Shown: positions 8,177 through 20,267 of the stretch, one piece after another | How the letters are laid out: every line of letters starts with the position of its first letter | How positions within the stretch are numbered: position 1 is the stretch's first letter | Source: JBLNDJ01 sp050261515 | Lineage (GTDB): Bacteria > Acidobacteriota > Terriglobia > Bryobacterales > Bryobacteraceae | Assembly (NCBI GenBank): GCA_050261515.1 | Contig: JBLNDJ010000017.1 | Span: 1 to 64,000 of the forward strand | Direction: 5' to 3' | Length of the DNA: 64,000 bases | Translations under genes and position numbers: made by a program | Notes under the pieces: generated by a model | Databases searched by the model: none | What the model saw: the letters and a program-made list of their open reading frames with translations, nothing else | Told to the model about the DNA's origin: nothing

Positions 8177-9805
8177 CTATTTCGACGGCCGGGGCAGCTC
8201 CTTCCGCGGAAGCAGGTCAGGCCGGTTGGCGGCATCATACACCAGCGCGGCGATCACCGCCGAGGCCTGCATCAGGTCCGCCTCTACGGCGTGATCGTAG
8301 GTGTCCATGTTCCCGTGGTGCGTGACGCTCATGTAGTCGAGCGGGTCCTGGATGAACTGGAACCCCGGCAGCCCGACCTCGTCGAACGCCTCGTGGTCGG
8401 TGCCGCCCGTATTGCGGATCGTAACGGTCGTAACTCCGAGATCGCGGAACGGCGCGAACCACTGCTCGAACACCGGCCGCATCGCGTCGTTGCGCTGCAA
8501 GTACACGCCGCGGATCTTGCCGCTGCCGTTGTCGAGGTTGAAGTAGCCGGAGAACTTCGCGTGCGCGGCGGTGAGCTTCATCGTCTTGCGGTCGCCGAGG
8601 TGCTCTTTCACATAGGCGCGCGAACCGTAGTAACCCTGCTCCTCGCCGCCCCACAGTCCGATCCGCACCGTGCGGTCGAGCTTCAAATCGAGCGCCTTCA
8701 GGATGCGCATCACCTCGATCATGACCGCGCTTCCGGCGGCATTATCGGTCGCGCCCGTCCCTGCGTGCCAGGAATCGAAATGCGCGCCGATCAGCACGAT
8801 CTCGTCCTTCTTCGCGCCCGTGCCCGGAATCTCCCCGATGATGTTCAGCCCGTCGGCGTCCGTGTCCGAGATCCGCGCCTGCAAGTTGACGCGCAGTTTG
8901 ACCGGCACGTTCTTCTCGAGCACGCGAACGATGCGGTTGCAGTCCTCGCGCGTGAGCGTGAACGTCGGCGGCGCGAGCGGGTCCTTCGCCAGAAAAGATC
9001 CGGCCGCTTCCGCGAACGTCATGCCGCCGCGCGCGCGGTCGTCGGCCCGGACCAGCGCCATCACGCCCTGCTCGCGGAAGAACTGCGCGCGCTTCGCGTT
9101 CAGCGCCTGGCCCCGCAACCACAGTTCTTCGAGCACGGAATCCGGCAGCTTGCGCAGTTCGCGCATGAGTTCTTCCTCGTCGTCCGGAAACTTGATGTCG
9201 TCGAGCTTGACATCCCGGACAGCCGAGGGCTCGGGCGCGGAAGCCTCCCCGGCCAGCTCGGCGTCGGTGTAGCGCCTGAATGCGGCGCCCGTCGAGGGCT
9301 TCAACTCCGTGGCTCCGGACAGCAGCACAATCTTGCCGCGCAGCTTGCCCGACCATTCCTTCTTATAAGCCTCGAACTGCTCCTCGGCTTTCTTCGGGGA
9401 GAACGTGCGGCGCCCGAGCGGCGCGACGATCAGCTCGCCGGTCACCGGACCGCTCGTCGCCCCGCTCCACGCGAGCGGCGCGGCGCTCAGCCGCGCGTAT
9501 CGCGGCGCCGTCATCTCGACCGAGAACTCCCCGAGCGACCAGCTCCGCCCGAACGGCCACGATTCCAGATGCACGTTCGAAACGCCGTATCCCGCCAGGC
9601 GCCTGACGGCCCACTCGGCGGCCTCGCGATATTCGGGAGATGCCGTAAGCCGCGGCCCGTAGACGTCGGTCAGGTAGGAGAGGTGATCCATGACCTTCGA
9701 GCGATCGAAGGCCTCGGTCTTGATGCGGCCAATGAGCGGGAGAGGCGCCCCCGTCTGCGCCCACGCGGCGCAGGCGAGAAGCAGTGAAAGGAGAAATCGG
9801 CGCAT
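8177..9805 (-). CDS. Secreted M28 family zinc aminopeptidase/carboxypeptidase
   Basis: A 542-residue protein with signal peptide MRRFLLSLLLACAAWAQ. The M28 zinc site is complete and in order: GAHFDSW (His), TGATDNAAG (bridging Asp), GGEEQGYYGS (general-base Glu and ligand Glu), GGTDHEAF (Asp) and VTHHGNMDTYD (His). A PA-like insert with a helical segment rich in DDEEELMREL lies between the N-terminal part and the catalytic core. It is the first gene of the minus-strand operon ending at 1347. The family removes N-terminal or C-terminal residues from peptides outside the cytoplasm; exact specificity is unknown. Confidence 0.9.
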   Translation of the reverse strand: MRRFLLSLLLACAAWAQTGAPLPLIGRIKTEAFDRSKVMDHLSYLTDVYGPRLTASPEYREAAEWAVRRLAGYGVSNVHLESWPFGRSWSLGEFSVEMTAPRYARLSAAPLAWSGATSGPVTGELIVAPLGRRTFSPKKAEEQFEAYKKEWSGKLRGKIVLLSGATELKPSTGAAFRRYTDAELAGEASAPEPSAVRDVKLDDIKFPDDEEELMRELRKLPDSVLEELWLRGQALNAKRAQFFREQGVMALVRADDRARGGMTFAEAAGSFLAKDPLAPPTFTLTREDCNRIVRVLEKNVPVKLRVNLQARISDTDADGLNIIGEIPGTGAKKDEIVLIGAHFDSWHAGTGATDNAAGSAVMIEVMRILKALDLKLDRTVRIGLWGGEEQGYYGSRAYVKEHLGDRKTMKLTAAHAKFSGYFNLDNGSGKIRGVYLQRNDAMRPVFEQWFAPFRDLGVTTVTIRNTGGTDHEAFDEVGLPGFQFIQDPLDYMSVTHHGNMDTYDHAVEADLMQASAVIAALVYDAANRPDLLPRKELPRPSK

Positions 9806-9863
9806 GGGTAAATTATGGCGCGGCGGCCCGTCTCATGGGCAACCGCGCCCGCCGATGCGCGCT

Positions 9864-10076
9864 TTACTTCGCCTGGTAACCCTCGAGCGAGTGGTTGTGG
9901 TCTTTGTAATACTGCCCGGCGGCGTTCAGGTCTTTCGAACCCATCTTGACGTGGCAGTACGTGCAGGTCTTCTTCTCTTTCTTCGAGTACTCTGGCTTCC
10001 CGTAGGAAACGGAAGTCGAAACAGCGAACCCGACAATCAGCACCGTCCCCGGGACAGCCAGCTTTAGAAATCGCAT
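9864..10076 (-). CDS. Small periplasmic single-haem CXXCH protein
   Basis: Seventy residues: a signal segment (MRFLKLAVPGTVLIVGFAVS), a lysine-rich linker, one haem-binding motif CTYCH with K at the next position, and a tail ending HNHSLEGYQAK. Met or His in the tail could be the distal ligand. It looks like a minimal cytochrome c-like electron carrier, shorter than class I cytochromes (about 80-100 residues mature). Its start is preceded by the reverse-complement GTGAAATG context with a weak ribosome site. It is 58 bp upstream of the M28 gene on the same strand, so it may be a separate unit or the true operon head. Confidence 0.7.
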   Translation of the reverse strand: MRFLKLAVPGTVLIVGFAVSTSVSYGKPEYSKKEKKTCTYCHVKMGSKDLNAAGQYYKDHNHSLEGYQAK

Positions 10077-10167
10077 TTCACCCTCACAAATTCGGAATGG
10101 ACAACTTTTTACAGCCTACGATACTTGGACGCTGCGCGGCGGGGCATGGGTTACGTGGCGGCTTGCT

Positions 10168-10233
10168 TGTGGAACGGCCGCTCAGCCCAGCGGGGCGTGT
10201 GTTACATGGGCCTGTGGAACGGCCTCTCAGCCC
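10168..10233 (+). repeat. Pair of 21-bp imperfect direct repeats, 45-bp period
   Basis: TGTGGAACGGCCGCTCAGCCC at 10168-10188 recurs at 10213-10233 with one mismatch (CCG to CCT). The pair lies in the 187-bp space between the divergent cytochrome and lipoprotein genes. The second copy ends about 30 nt before the lipoprotein start. The TGTGG...AGCCC layout recalls the palindromic elements at 41313 and 49961 but the bases differ, so kinship is uncertain. Confidence 0.5.
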
Positions 10234-10263
10234 GCCTCGTACGGGCGGTATACTTGCTTGCAA

Positions 10264-11190
10264 ATGAGGACATGGCTTGCAGTTCCCATCCTGGCGATCT
10301 CGCTCGCGTTACTGTCTTCCTGCACGAAGACGGACACCACGGCCCAGGCGGGGCCGCACGCGACGGTCGCGTTGCGCGACGGAACCGCGTTTTCAGGCGC
10401 CGTGGTCAAGAGTTCCCCGACGGAAATCACCGTGGCCGGAGACGACAAGACGACGCGCACCTTCCAGATGAAGGACGTTAAATCGATCGACTACGGCGAA
10501 GCTCCCACAGCAGCCGCCGTGCCGGAGCCCTCCGCGCCGGCGCCCGCCCCGGCCCCGGCTCAGGCCCCGGCCGCGGCAGCCCGGCGCGCGTCCTCCGCGC
10601 CCGCGGCGCAAGCGATGCCCGCCGAGGCCGTCCACCCGTCCGAGTCGGCGATCACCACGAAGACGTACGACCTTGCCGCCGGCACGCAGGTGTCCGTCCG
10701 GACCAACGAGAATATCGACTCGGGTAAGGCGACGTCCGGCCAGACCTACGCCGCCGAAGTGTCTAAGGATGTACTCGACGCCTCGGGAGCGGTCGTGATC
10801 CCGCGCGGCTCGAACGCCCGGATCGTCATTCGCTCGGCCTCGAAGGGCGGCCGCATCACCGGGAGCCCGGACCTGAGCCTCGACCTGCTCGACGTCTCCG
10901 TGGACGGCCGCCGCTACGAGCTCGACACGGCCGACGTACGCCAGACCGGCCGGCAGGGCGTCGGCAAGAACAAGCGCACCGCCGAGTTCGTGGGCGGCGG
11001 CGCGGCCATCGGAGCCATCATCGGAGCGATCGCCGGACAGGGCAAGGGCGCCGCCATCGGAGCGGCTTCGGGGGCCGTGGCCGGCGGCGCTACCCAGGTC
11101 CTGACGCGCGGCGGCGCCATCAAGGTGCCCGCCGAGACCGTCCTGACGTTCCGGCTCGACAAGCCGCTGCGCGTGTACCCGTCCCAGTAG
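10264..11190 (+). CDS. Outer-membrane lipoprotein with glycine-zipper domain
   Basis: The protein (308 residues from ATG 10264) begins MRTWLAVPILAISLALLSSC, a lipoprotein signal with lipobox LSSC. A short beta domain (VALRDGTAFSGAVVKSSP) is followed by a proline/alanine-rich linker at about 85-120, a domain with VSVRTNENIDSGKA that recalls TrbI/BrkDBD-like folds, then a glycine zipper (GAAIGAIIGAIAGQGKG repeated as GAASGAVAGG) near 240-270. Such proteins sit in the envelope. A TTG two codons upstream is an alternative start. A TATACT box lies only 10 nt before the ATG, implying a very short leader if used. Confidence 0.75.
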   Translation: MRTWLAVPILAISLALLSSCTKTDTTAQAGPHATVALRDGTAFSGAVVKSSPTEITVAGDDKTTRTFQMKDVKSIDYGEAPTAAAVPEPSAPAPAPAPAQAPAAAARRASSAPAAQAMPAEAVHPSESAITTKTYDLAAGTQVSVRTNENIDSGKATSGQTYAAEVSKDVLDASGAVVIPRGSNARIVIRSASKGGRITGSPDLSLDLLDVSVDGRRYELDTADVRQTGRQGVGKNKRTAEFVGGGAAIGAIIGAIAGQGKGAAIGAASGAVAGGATQVLTRGGAIKVPAETVLTFRLDKPLRVYPSQ

Positions 11191-11245
11191 CGCCGGGAAC
11201 TTTCGCCGCGGCTTTTCCGTAACGGAAGAGGAGGAGCCTCAACTC

Positions 11246-11683
11246 ATGCGAAAACTCGCCTGTCTCGCCTTCGCCGCTCTCGCGCTCGGCATCGCGGCCT
11301 ACGGATCGCAGCAGTCCGCCGGCCGCACTCTCAAAGTGAAGTTGAACTACACCGGGTCCGGAACGGTGGACGAGAAGCACAAGATCGTCGTGTTTCTGTT
11401 CGACACGCCGGAGTTCGCCCAAGGCATGCCGGTCGCGGCGCAAACGGCCGCAAGCAAGGATGCGACGGTCGCCTTCGAGGGCTTCGACGCCGGGACGGTG
11501 TACCTCGTCACTGCCTACGACCCCAAGGGCGAGTACGGCGAGGCGCAAACCGGCCCGCCGCCCAGCGGCTCTTCCCTCGGCATGTATAGCAAGACGCCGG
11601 GCACGCCCGAACCGATCAAGGTGGAACCCGGCAAGCCCGTCGAAGTCGAGGTCGCCTTCGACGACACCGTCCGGATGCCCTAG
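11246..11683 (+). CDS. Small secreted protein of unknown function
   Basis: One hundred forty-five residues with signal peptide MRKLACLAFAALALGIAAYGS and a predicted all-beta body (LKVKLNYTGSG, KIVVFLFDTPEF, GTVYLVTAYDPKGEYGE, PVEVEVAFDDT). The pattern resembles a single carboxypeptidase-regulatory or Ig-like module, but I do not recognise a named family. The ATG at 11246 has GAGGAGG about 8 nt upstream, which fixes the start. It follows the glycine-zipper lipoprotein by 55 bp on the same strand, so both may share a transcript and an envelope location. Confidence 0.65.
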   Translation: MRKLACLAFAALALGIAAYGSQQSAGRTLKVKLNYTGSGTVDEKHKIVVFLFDTPEFAQGMPVAAQTAASKDATVAFEGFDAGTVYLVTAYDPKGEYGEAQTGPPPSGSSLGMYSKTPGTPEPIKVEPGKPVEVEVAFDDTVRMP

Positions 11684-11807
11684 CCGGGCCACTGCGCTAT
11701 TTCATCGAAGTGCAGTAAAATAGCCCGATAGCCGAAGGAGGCCGCAGCCCCGGGCAAGGATGGCGCCGGCGCTGGCTCTTTGGGGTATGTTCGCGCTAAG
11801 GAGTCAA

Positions 11808-15347
<3,540 letters not shown>

Positions 15348-15400
15348 CGCATCTCAATACGGAGCCGATTCTGGCACTCGCGTTCGGGTAGAATCGCTCC

Positions 15401-15889
15401 ATGCCACCAGAGGATTTGTCCCGCATCTGGGAAGAACACACAAAACACGAATTCGCGACGCGCGACACCGAGGCTACGCTGGCGACGATGATCGACGACG
15501 CGTACGTGAATCACATTCCCGTGATGACCGGCGGTCACGGAAAACGCGAGCTGCGCGATTTCTACTCGCGCGACTTCATTCCAAGCATGCCGCCGGATAC
15601 GACACTGACGCCGGTCTCCCGCACGATTGGCAAAGACCAGCTCGTCGACGAGATGATTTTCTCGTTCACGCACACGCAGGAGATGCCGTGGATGCTGCCG
15701 GGCGTCGCTCCTACGAACCGCCGTGTAGAGATCCCGCTGGTCGCGATCGTGAAGTTCCGGGGAGACAAGCTCGCGCACGAGCACATCTACTGGGATCAGG
15801 CGTCCGTGCTCAAGCAGATCGGCCTGCTCACGGACCCGTCGCTGCCGGCCTTCGGAGCCGAGACGGCGCGGAAAGTCGCCGGGGCCTAA
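15401..15889 (+). CDS. NTF2-like (SnoaL-type) protein
   Basis: One hundred sixty-two residues without an export signal and with an NTF2/SnoaL-like cone fold: helix WEEHTKHEFATRDTEATLATM, strand YVNHIPVMTGG, helix GKRELRDFYSRDF, and LAHEHIYWDQASVLKQIGLL at the C-terminal end. The family includes ester cyclases and binding proteins; catalytic identity cannot be assigned. The ATG at 15401 has no clear ribosome site but a TAGAAT box 6 nt upstream, suggesting a leaderless or very short-leader message. Its TAA overlaps the stop of the convergent RND gene by 4 bp. Confidence 0.7.
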   Translation: MPPEDLSRIWEEHTKHEFATRDTEATLATMIDDAYVNHIPVMTGGHGKRELRDFYSRDFIPSMPPDTTLTPVSRTIGKDQLVDEMIFSFTHTQEMPWMLPGVAPTNRRVEIPLVAIVKFRGDKLAHEHIYWDQASVLKQIGLLTDPSLPAFGAETARKVAGA

Positions 15890-18800
15890 GCCTTCACAGT
15901 CTCCGTTTCGGCCGCCGGCGCGACGGCGCGGCCGCGCTTCAGCCACTGCTGCAAGCGCTCCATGTAGAGGTAGATCACCGGCGTGATGTAGAGCGTGAGC
16001 AACTGCGACACCACCAGGCCGCCCACCACGGCGAGCCCGAGCGGCTGGCGCGCGTCGCCGCCTTCTCCATAGCCGAGAGCGATCGGCAGCGTGCCGAACA
16101 GCGCCGCCAGCGTCGTCATCATGATCGGGCGGAAGCGCAGGATCGAGCCCTGGTAGATCGCCTCCGCCGGCGCCTTGCCCTGGTCGCGCTGCGCCTCGAG
16201 CGCGAAATCGATCATCATGATCGCGTTCTTTTTCACCACGCCGAACAGCATGATCAGGCCGACGAACGCGTACAGGTCCAGCTCCTTGTGGAACAGCTTC
16301 AGGGTGAGCAGCGCGCCGAACACCGCCGAGGGCAGCCCGGAAAGAATCGTCACCGGGTGGATGAAGCTCTCGTACAGAATGCCGAGAACGATGTAGATCA
16401 CCAGGATCGCCACGATCAGCAACAACGACATCCCCTGGAACGACCGCTGGAATTCCTTCACCGTGCCCTGAAAGTTCGTGCTGATGGTGGGGGGCATCCG
16501 CAGCTCGCGCACGGCCTCGTCCATCTGCTGCGCGGCCTGTCCGAGCGAGTAGCCCGGCCGCAGGTTGAACGACACCGTCACCGCCGGGAGCTGTCCGAAG
16601 TGATTCACGCTCAGCGGGCCCACGGTGCGCGACACGTTCACCACCGAATCGAGCGGCACCAGCCGCCCCGTCGAAGAACGCAGGTAGAGCTTCGAGAGCG
16701 CATCCGGGCTGCGCTGGTACTGCGGCAGCACTTCGAGGATCACTGCGTATTCGTTCGCCGGCGTGAAAATGGTCGAGACCTGCCGGTTGCCGTAGGCGCT
16801 GTAGAGCGCGTCCTGGATTTGCTCGGGCGTCACGCCGAGCGCGACGGCGCGGTCGCGGTCGATGTCGGCCATCACCTGCGGGCTCGCGATCTGAAGGTCG
16901 CTGTTCACGTCCACGAAACCGGGCAGCGAGCGCATCTTGTCCACCAGGCGCGGGACCCACGGGTAGATCTCCTTCAGATTCGCGCTCTGGATGGTCATCT
17001 CGTACGAGCTCGCGCTGTGCTGCCCGCTGATGGTAATGGGCGGCGGGTTCTGGAGGAACGACATGATGCCCGGCACCTGCATCAGCTTCGGGCGCAACTG
17101 GTCGATGAACTGGTCCACCGAAAGCGCGCGCTGGTCGCGCGGCTTCATCACCACGAAGAAGAACCCCTGGTTGCCCTGCCCGACGAACGCTCCGCCGTCC
17201 TTCACGTTCGGGTCGGCGAAGACGATTTCGGCAACGGCCTTCTGGTGCTTCGCCATCGACTCAAACGATATGTCCTGGCCCGCCATCGTCATGCCGAACA
17301 TGAATCCGGAATCCTGGCTCGGGATGAAGCCCGTCGGCATCGTGCGGAACAGCCATACCGTACCCCCGAGCAGCGCAACCGCCACCACCACCGTCGCGAA
17401 CTGATGCCGCAGCACGAAGCGCAGCGAGCGGTCGTAGGCGCTCGCCATCGCGTTGAACGCGCCTTCGAGCACGCGGTACATGTGCCCGTGCCGGCTGTCC
17501 CGGCTGTACTTGAGGAACCGGCTGCCGAGCATCGGCGTGAAGCTCAGCGAGACGAACCCGGAAATCAGGATCGCCACCGCGATCGTCACCGCGAACTCGT
17601 GCAGCAGCCGCCCCACGATGCCGCCCATGAACAGCACCGGAATGAACACCGCCACCAGCGACACGGTCATCGAGATGATCGTGAAGCCGATTTCCCGCGA
17701 GGCGAGCAGCGCGGCTTCCATGCGCGACTTGCCCATCTCCATGTAGCGCACGATGTTCTCGAGCATCACGATGGCGTCGTCCACCACGAACCCCACCGAG
17801 AGCGTCAGCGCCATGAGAGACAGGTTGTTCAGGCTGTAGCCGAGCAGGTACATCACGGCGAACGTGCCGATGATCGATAGCGGCACCGCCGCCCCCGGAA
17901 TCAGCGTGGCCGAAAGGTTCCTGAGGAACAGGAAGATGACCAGCACCACCAGGCACACCGTAAGCAGCAGCGTGAACTCCACGTCATAAATCGACTCGCG
18001 GATCGACTCCGAGGCGTCCGAGGCGATCTTGAGCGTCACCGACGGCGGAATTTCTTTCTTGAACACCGGCAGCAGGGCCTTGATGTTATCCACCACCTCG
18101 ACCGTGTTCGTGCCCGGCTGCCGCTGGATGGCGAGAATCACGCCGCGGCTGCCGCCGAACCACGCCCAGGTCTTGTTGTTCTCGACGTCGTCGAGTACGC
18201 GGCCGAGCTGTTCAAGCCGCACCGGGCTGCCGTTCCTGTACGCGACGGTGACGGGCCGGTAGGCGGCGGCATTGTTCAACTGGCCGCTCGACTGCACCGT
18301 GAACGCCTGCTTGTGCCCGTAGAGCTTGCCGGTCGGCAGGTTCACGTTGCTTTGCTGGATGGCGCGCGCCACTTCGTCGATGCCGATGTTCTTCGCCGCG
18401 AGCGAATCCGGATCCACCTGCACGCGCACGGCGTACTTCTGCGCTCCGTACACCAGCACGCGCGAGACGCCGCTCACCATCGAGATGCGCTGAGCGAGCA
18501 TCGTCTCGGCGTACTCGTCCACGGTATAGAGCGGCAGCGTGTCCGAAGTCATCGAGAGATAGAGCACCGGCTGCTCGGCGGGGTTCGCTTTCTGATAGGA
18601 GGGCGGCCGGGGCATGGCCGCCGGAAGCCCCCCGCCGGCCTTCGAGATCGCGGCCTGCACGTCCTGCGCGGCGGCGTCGATGTTGCGCTCCAGGGCGAAC
18701 TGGATCGTGATCTCGGTCATGCCCTGGATATTCTGCGAGCTCATCTGCTGGATGCCCGCGATGGTGGAGAACTCGCGCTCGAGCGGCGTCGCTACAGACG

Positions 18801-18981
18801 CCGCCATCGTTTCCGGGCTCGCGCCGGGCAGCGAGGCATCGACGATGATGGTCGGGTAATCGACGCTCGGCAGCGCCGCCACCGGCAGCGCGCGCCAGCC
18901 CACGATCCCGAACAGAAGGATCGCGAACATGACCAGCGCGGTCATGACCGGCCGCTCGATGAAGATGCGGGAGATGTGCAT
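15886..18981 (-). CDS. RND multidrug efflux inner-membrane transporter (MdtB/MdtC/AcrB type)
   Basis: The full-length 1,031-residue RND pump begins HISRIFIERPVMTALVMF, the usual cytoplasmic N-terminus leading to TM1. Two porter regions flank the 12 membrane segments; TM4 carries the proton-relay pair in GFVVDDAIVMLENI. Sequence near the start (WRALPVAALPSVDYPTI) is closest to the MdtB/MdtC/MuxB subgroup. It exchanges protons for drugs or other amphiphiles across the inner membrane and works with a periplasmic adaptor and an outer-membrane TolC-type channel. The adaptor gene is 7 bp upstream; no channel gene is present here. Confidence 0.95.
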   Translation of the reverse strand: MHISRIFIERPVMTALVMFAILLFGIVGWRALPVAALPSVDYPTIIVDASLPGASPETMAASVATPLEREFSTIAGIQQMSSQNIQGMTEITIQFALERNIDAAAQDVQAAISKAGGGLPAAMPRPPSYQKANPAEQPVLYLSMTSDTLPLYTVDEYAETMLAQRISMVSGVSRVLVYGAQKYAVRVQVDPDSLAAKNIGIDEVARAIQQSNVNLPTGKLYGHKQAFTVQSSGQLNNAAAYRPVTVAYRNGSPVRLEQLGRVLDDVENNKTWAWFGGSRGVILAIQRQPGTNTVEVVDNIKALLPVFKKEIPPSVTLKIASDASESIRESIYDVEFTLLLTVCLVVLVIFLFLRNLSATLIPGAAVPLSIIGTFAVMYLLGYSLNNLSLMALTLSVGFVVDDAIVMLENIVRYMEMGKSRMEAALLASREIGFTIISMTVSLVAVFIPVLFMGGIVGRLLHEFAVTIAVAILISGFVSLSFTPMLGSRFLKYSRDSRHGHMYRVLEGAFNAMASAYDRSLRFVLRHQFATVVVAVALLGGTVWLFRTMPTGFIPSQDSGFMFGMTMAGQDISFESMAKHQKAVAEIVFADPNVKDGGAFVGQGNQGFFFVVMKPRDQRALSVDQFIDQLRPKLMQVPGIMSFLQNPPPITISGQHSASSYEMTIQSANLKEIYPWVPRLVDKMRSLPGFVDVNSDLQIASPQVMADIDRDRAVALGVTPEQIQDALYSAYGNRQVSTIFTPANEYAVILEVLPQYQRSPDALSKLYLRSSTGRLVPLDSVVNVSRTVGPLSVNHFGQLPAVTVSFNLRPGYSLGQAAQQMDEAVRELRMPPTISTNFQGTVKEFQRSFQGMSLLLIVAILVIYIVLGILYESFIHPVTILSGLPSAVFGALLTLKLFHKELDLYAFVGLIMLFGVVKKNAIMMIDFALEAQRDQGKAPAEAIYQGSILRFRPIMMTTLAALFGTLPIALGYGEGGDARQPLGLAVVGGLVVSQLLTLYITPVIYLYMERLQQWLKRGRAVAPAAETETVKA

Positions 18982-18988
18982 GGCGTCT

Positions 18989-20212
18989 CTAGAGCTTCTT
19001 CGAATCGATCTGGCTGGCCGGCACGGCGCGTATGCGCGCGCCGGGGAACAGCAGCAACTGGCCGTCGGTCACCACGGTCTCGCCGGGCGCGACGCCCTTC
19101 TCGATCACAGCCTTGCCCGCCGTGGTCGAACCGATCGCCACCGGCCGGAACTCCACGCTATTGTCCTGCTTGACCACGTAGACGAACTGCCCCTGCTGGC
19201 CCGCCTGCACGGCTTCCGACGGCACCACGGTTTCCTCGCTCGAATCCAGCCGCAGCACGACGTTGACGAACTGCCCCGGCCACAGCGCGTGCTCGCGATT
19301 ATCAAACTGCGCCTTGAGCCGGATCGTCCCGGTGTTCGCGTCCACGGTGTTGTCGATCACCGTGAGAGTGCCTCGCACCGGCGCGCTTCCGGAATCCGGC
19401 GGCGTGGCCTCGACGGCGAGCTTCCGCCCGCCCGCGGTTCGCGCGCGAACCTGCGCGAGGTGGTGCTCGGGAACGCTGAACGAGACGAAGATCGGCTCGA
19501 TCTGGTTGATCACGACCATCGCGTTGTCGCCGTTCGCTTTCACGAGATTTCCCGGATGCACGAGCAGGTTGCCGGCGCGGCCCGATACGGGCGACCGTAT
19601 CTCGCAGTAGCTGAGATCGAGCTTCGCCCGCGCGGCCGCGGCGCGGTCGCTCTCGAGCGATGCCTTCGCGCTCTCGATGGCGGCTTCATCGGCTCGCACG
19701 CTCTCGCGCTGCGCGTCGTAAGTGGTCCGCACCTGCTCGTACTGGTTGCGTGCGGCGATGCCTTCTTTAAAGAGCTGGTCGTAGCGCCTGGCCTCGGCCT
19801 CGGCGTTCCGGGCCTGCGCGCGGTCGCGTTCGAGAGCGGCCTGGGCCTGCCCGATCAGCGCAATGTCCTTGGCGATGGCGGCCTCGGCCTGCCGCAGCGC
19901 TTCCTGGTAGGGACGCGGATCGATCTCGAACAGCAGATCGCCCTTGTTGACCTGGCTGCCTTCGACAAACCGCACGCGCAGCAGCTCGCCCGCGATCTGG
20001 GATTTGACCTGAACCGTCGCGAACGGGTCCACATTGCCGACCGCCCGGACCTCGACCGGAACCGTCTCCCGTGTGGCGGGTGCGACGCTCACCGGAATGG
20101 CGGGCGGCCCGGCTGCGGCGGCGGCTTGCGACTGCGCGGCCTTCTGCGAGCCGCAGCCCGCCAGGACCAGCGCGGCCACGAATGCCGTCACGACAAGAAC
20201 GTGCGTACGCAA
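18989..20212 (-). CDS. RND efflux periplasmic adaptor (membrane fusion protein), lipoprotein
   Basis: Starting at a TTG at 20212, which has AGGAG 7 nt upstream, the protein has 407 residues and opens with a lipoprotein signal ending LVLAGC. Then come the adaptor's beta-barrel/lipoyl half (VQVKSQIAGELLRVRFVEGS), a long alpha-hairpin from about 100 to 190, the second lipoyl half (IRSPVSGRAGNLLVHPGN) and the barrel and membrane-proximal domains. The frame runs another 91 codons upstream but these lie antisense to the acetyltransferase and lack family similarity. It forms the two-gene operon with the RND pump. Confidence 0.92.
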   Translation of the reverse strand: MRTHVLVVTAFVAALVLAGCGSQKAAQSQAAAAAGPPAIPVSVAPATRETVPVEVRAVGNVDPFATVQVKSQIAGELLRVRFVEGSQVNKGDLLFEIDPRPYQEALRQAEAAIAKDIALIGQAQAALERDRAQARNAEAEARRYDQLFKEGIAARNQYEQVRTTYDAQRESVRADEAAIESAKASLESDRAAAARAKLDLSYCEIRSPVSGRAGNLLVHPGNLVKANGDNAMVVINQIEPIFVSFSVPEHHLAQVRARTAGGRKLAVEATPPDSGSAPVRGTLTVIDNTVDANTGTIRLKAQFDNREHALWPGQFVNVVLRLDSSEETVVPSEAVQAGQQGQFVYVVKQDNSVEFRPVAIGSTTAGKAVIEKGVAPGETVVTDGQLLLFPGARIRAVPASQIDSKKL

Positions 20213-20267
20213 GCGATCTCTCCTGTTTGACCCGAGCCTGAACCTAAAAGAAAGTTTACCGCTTGCG

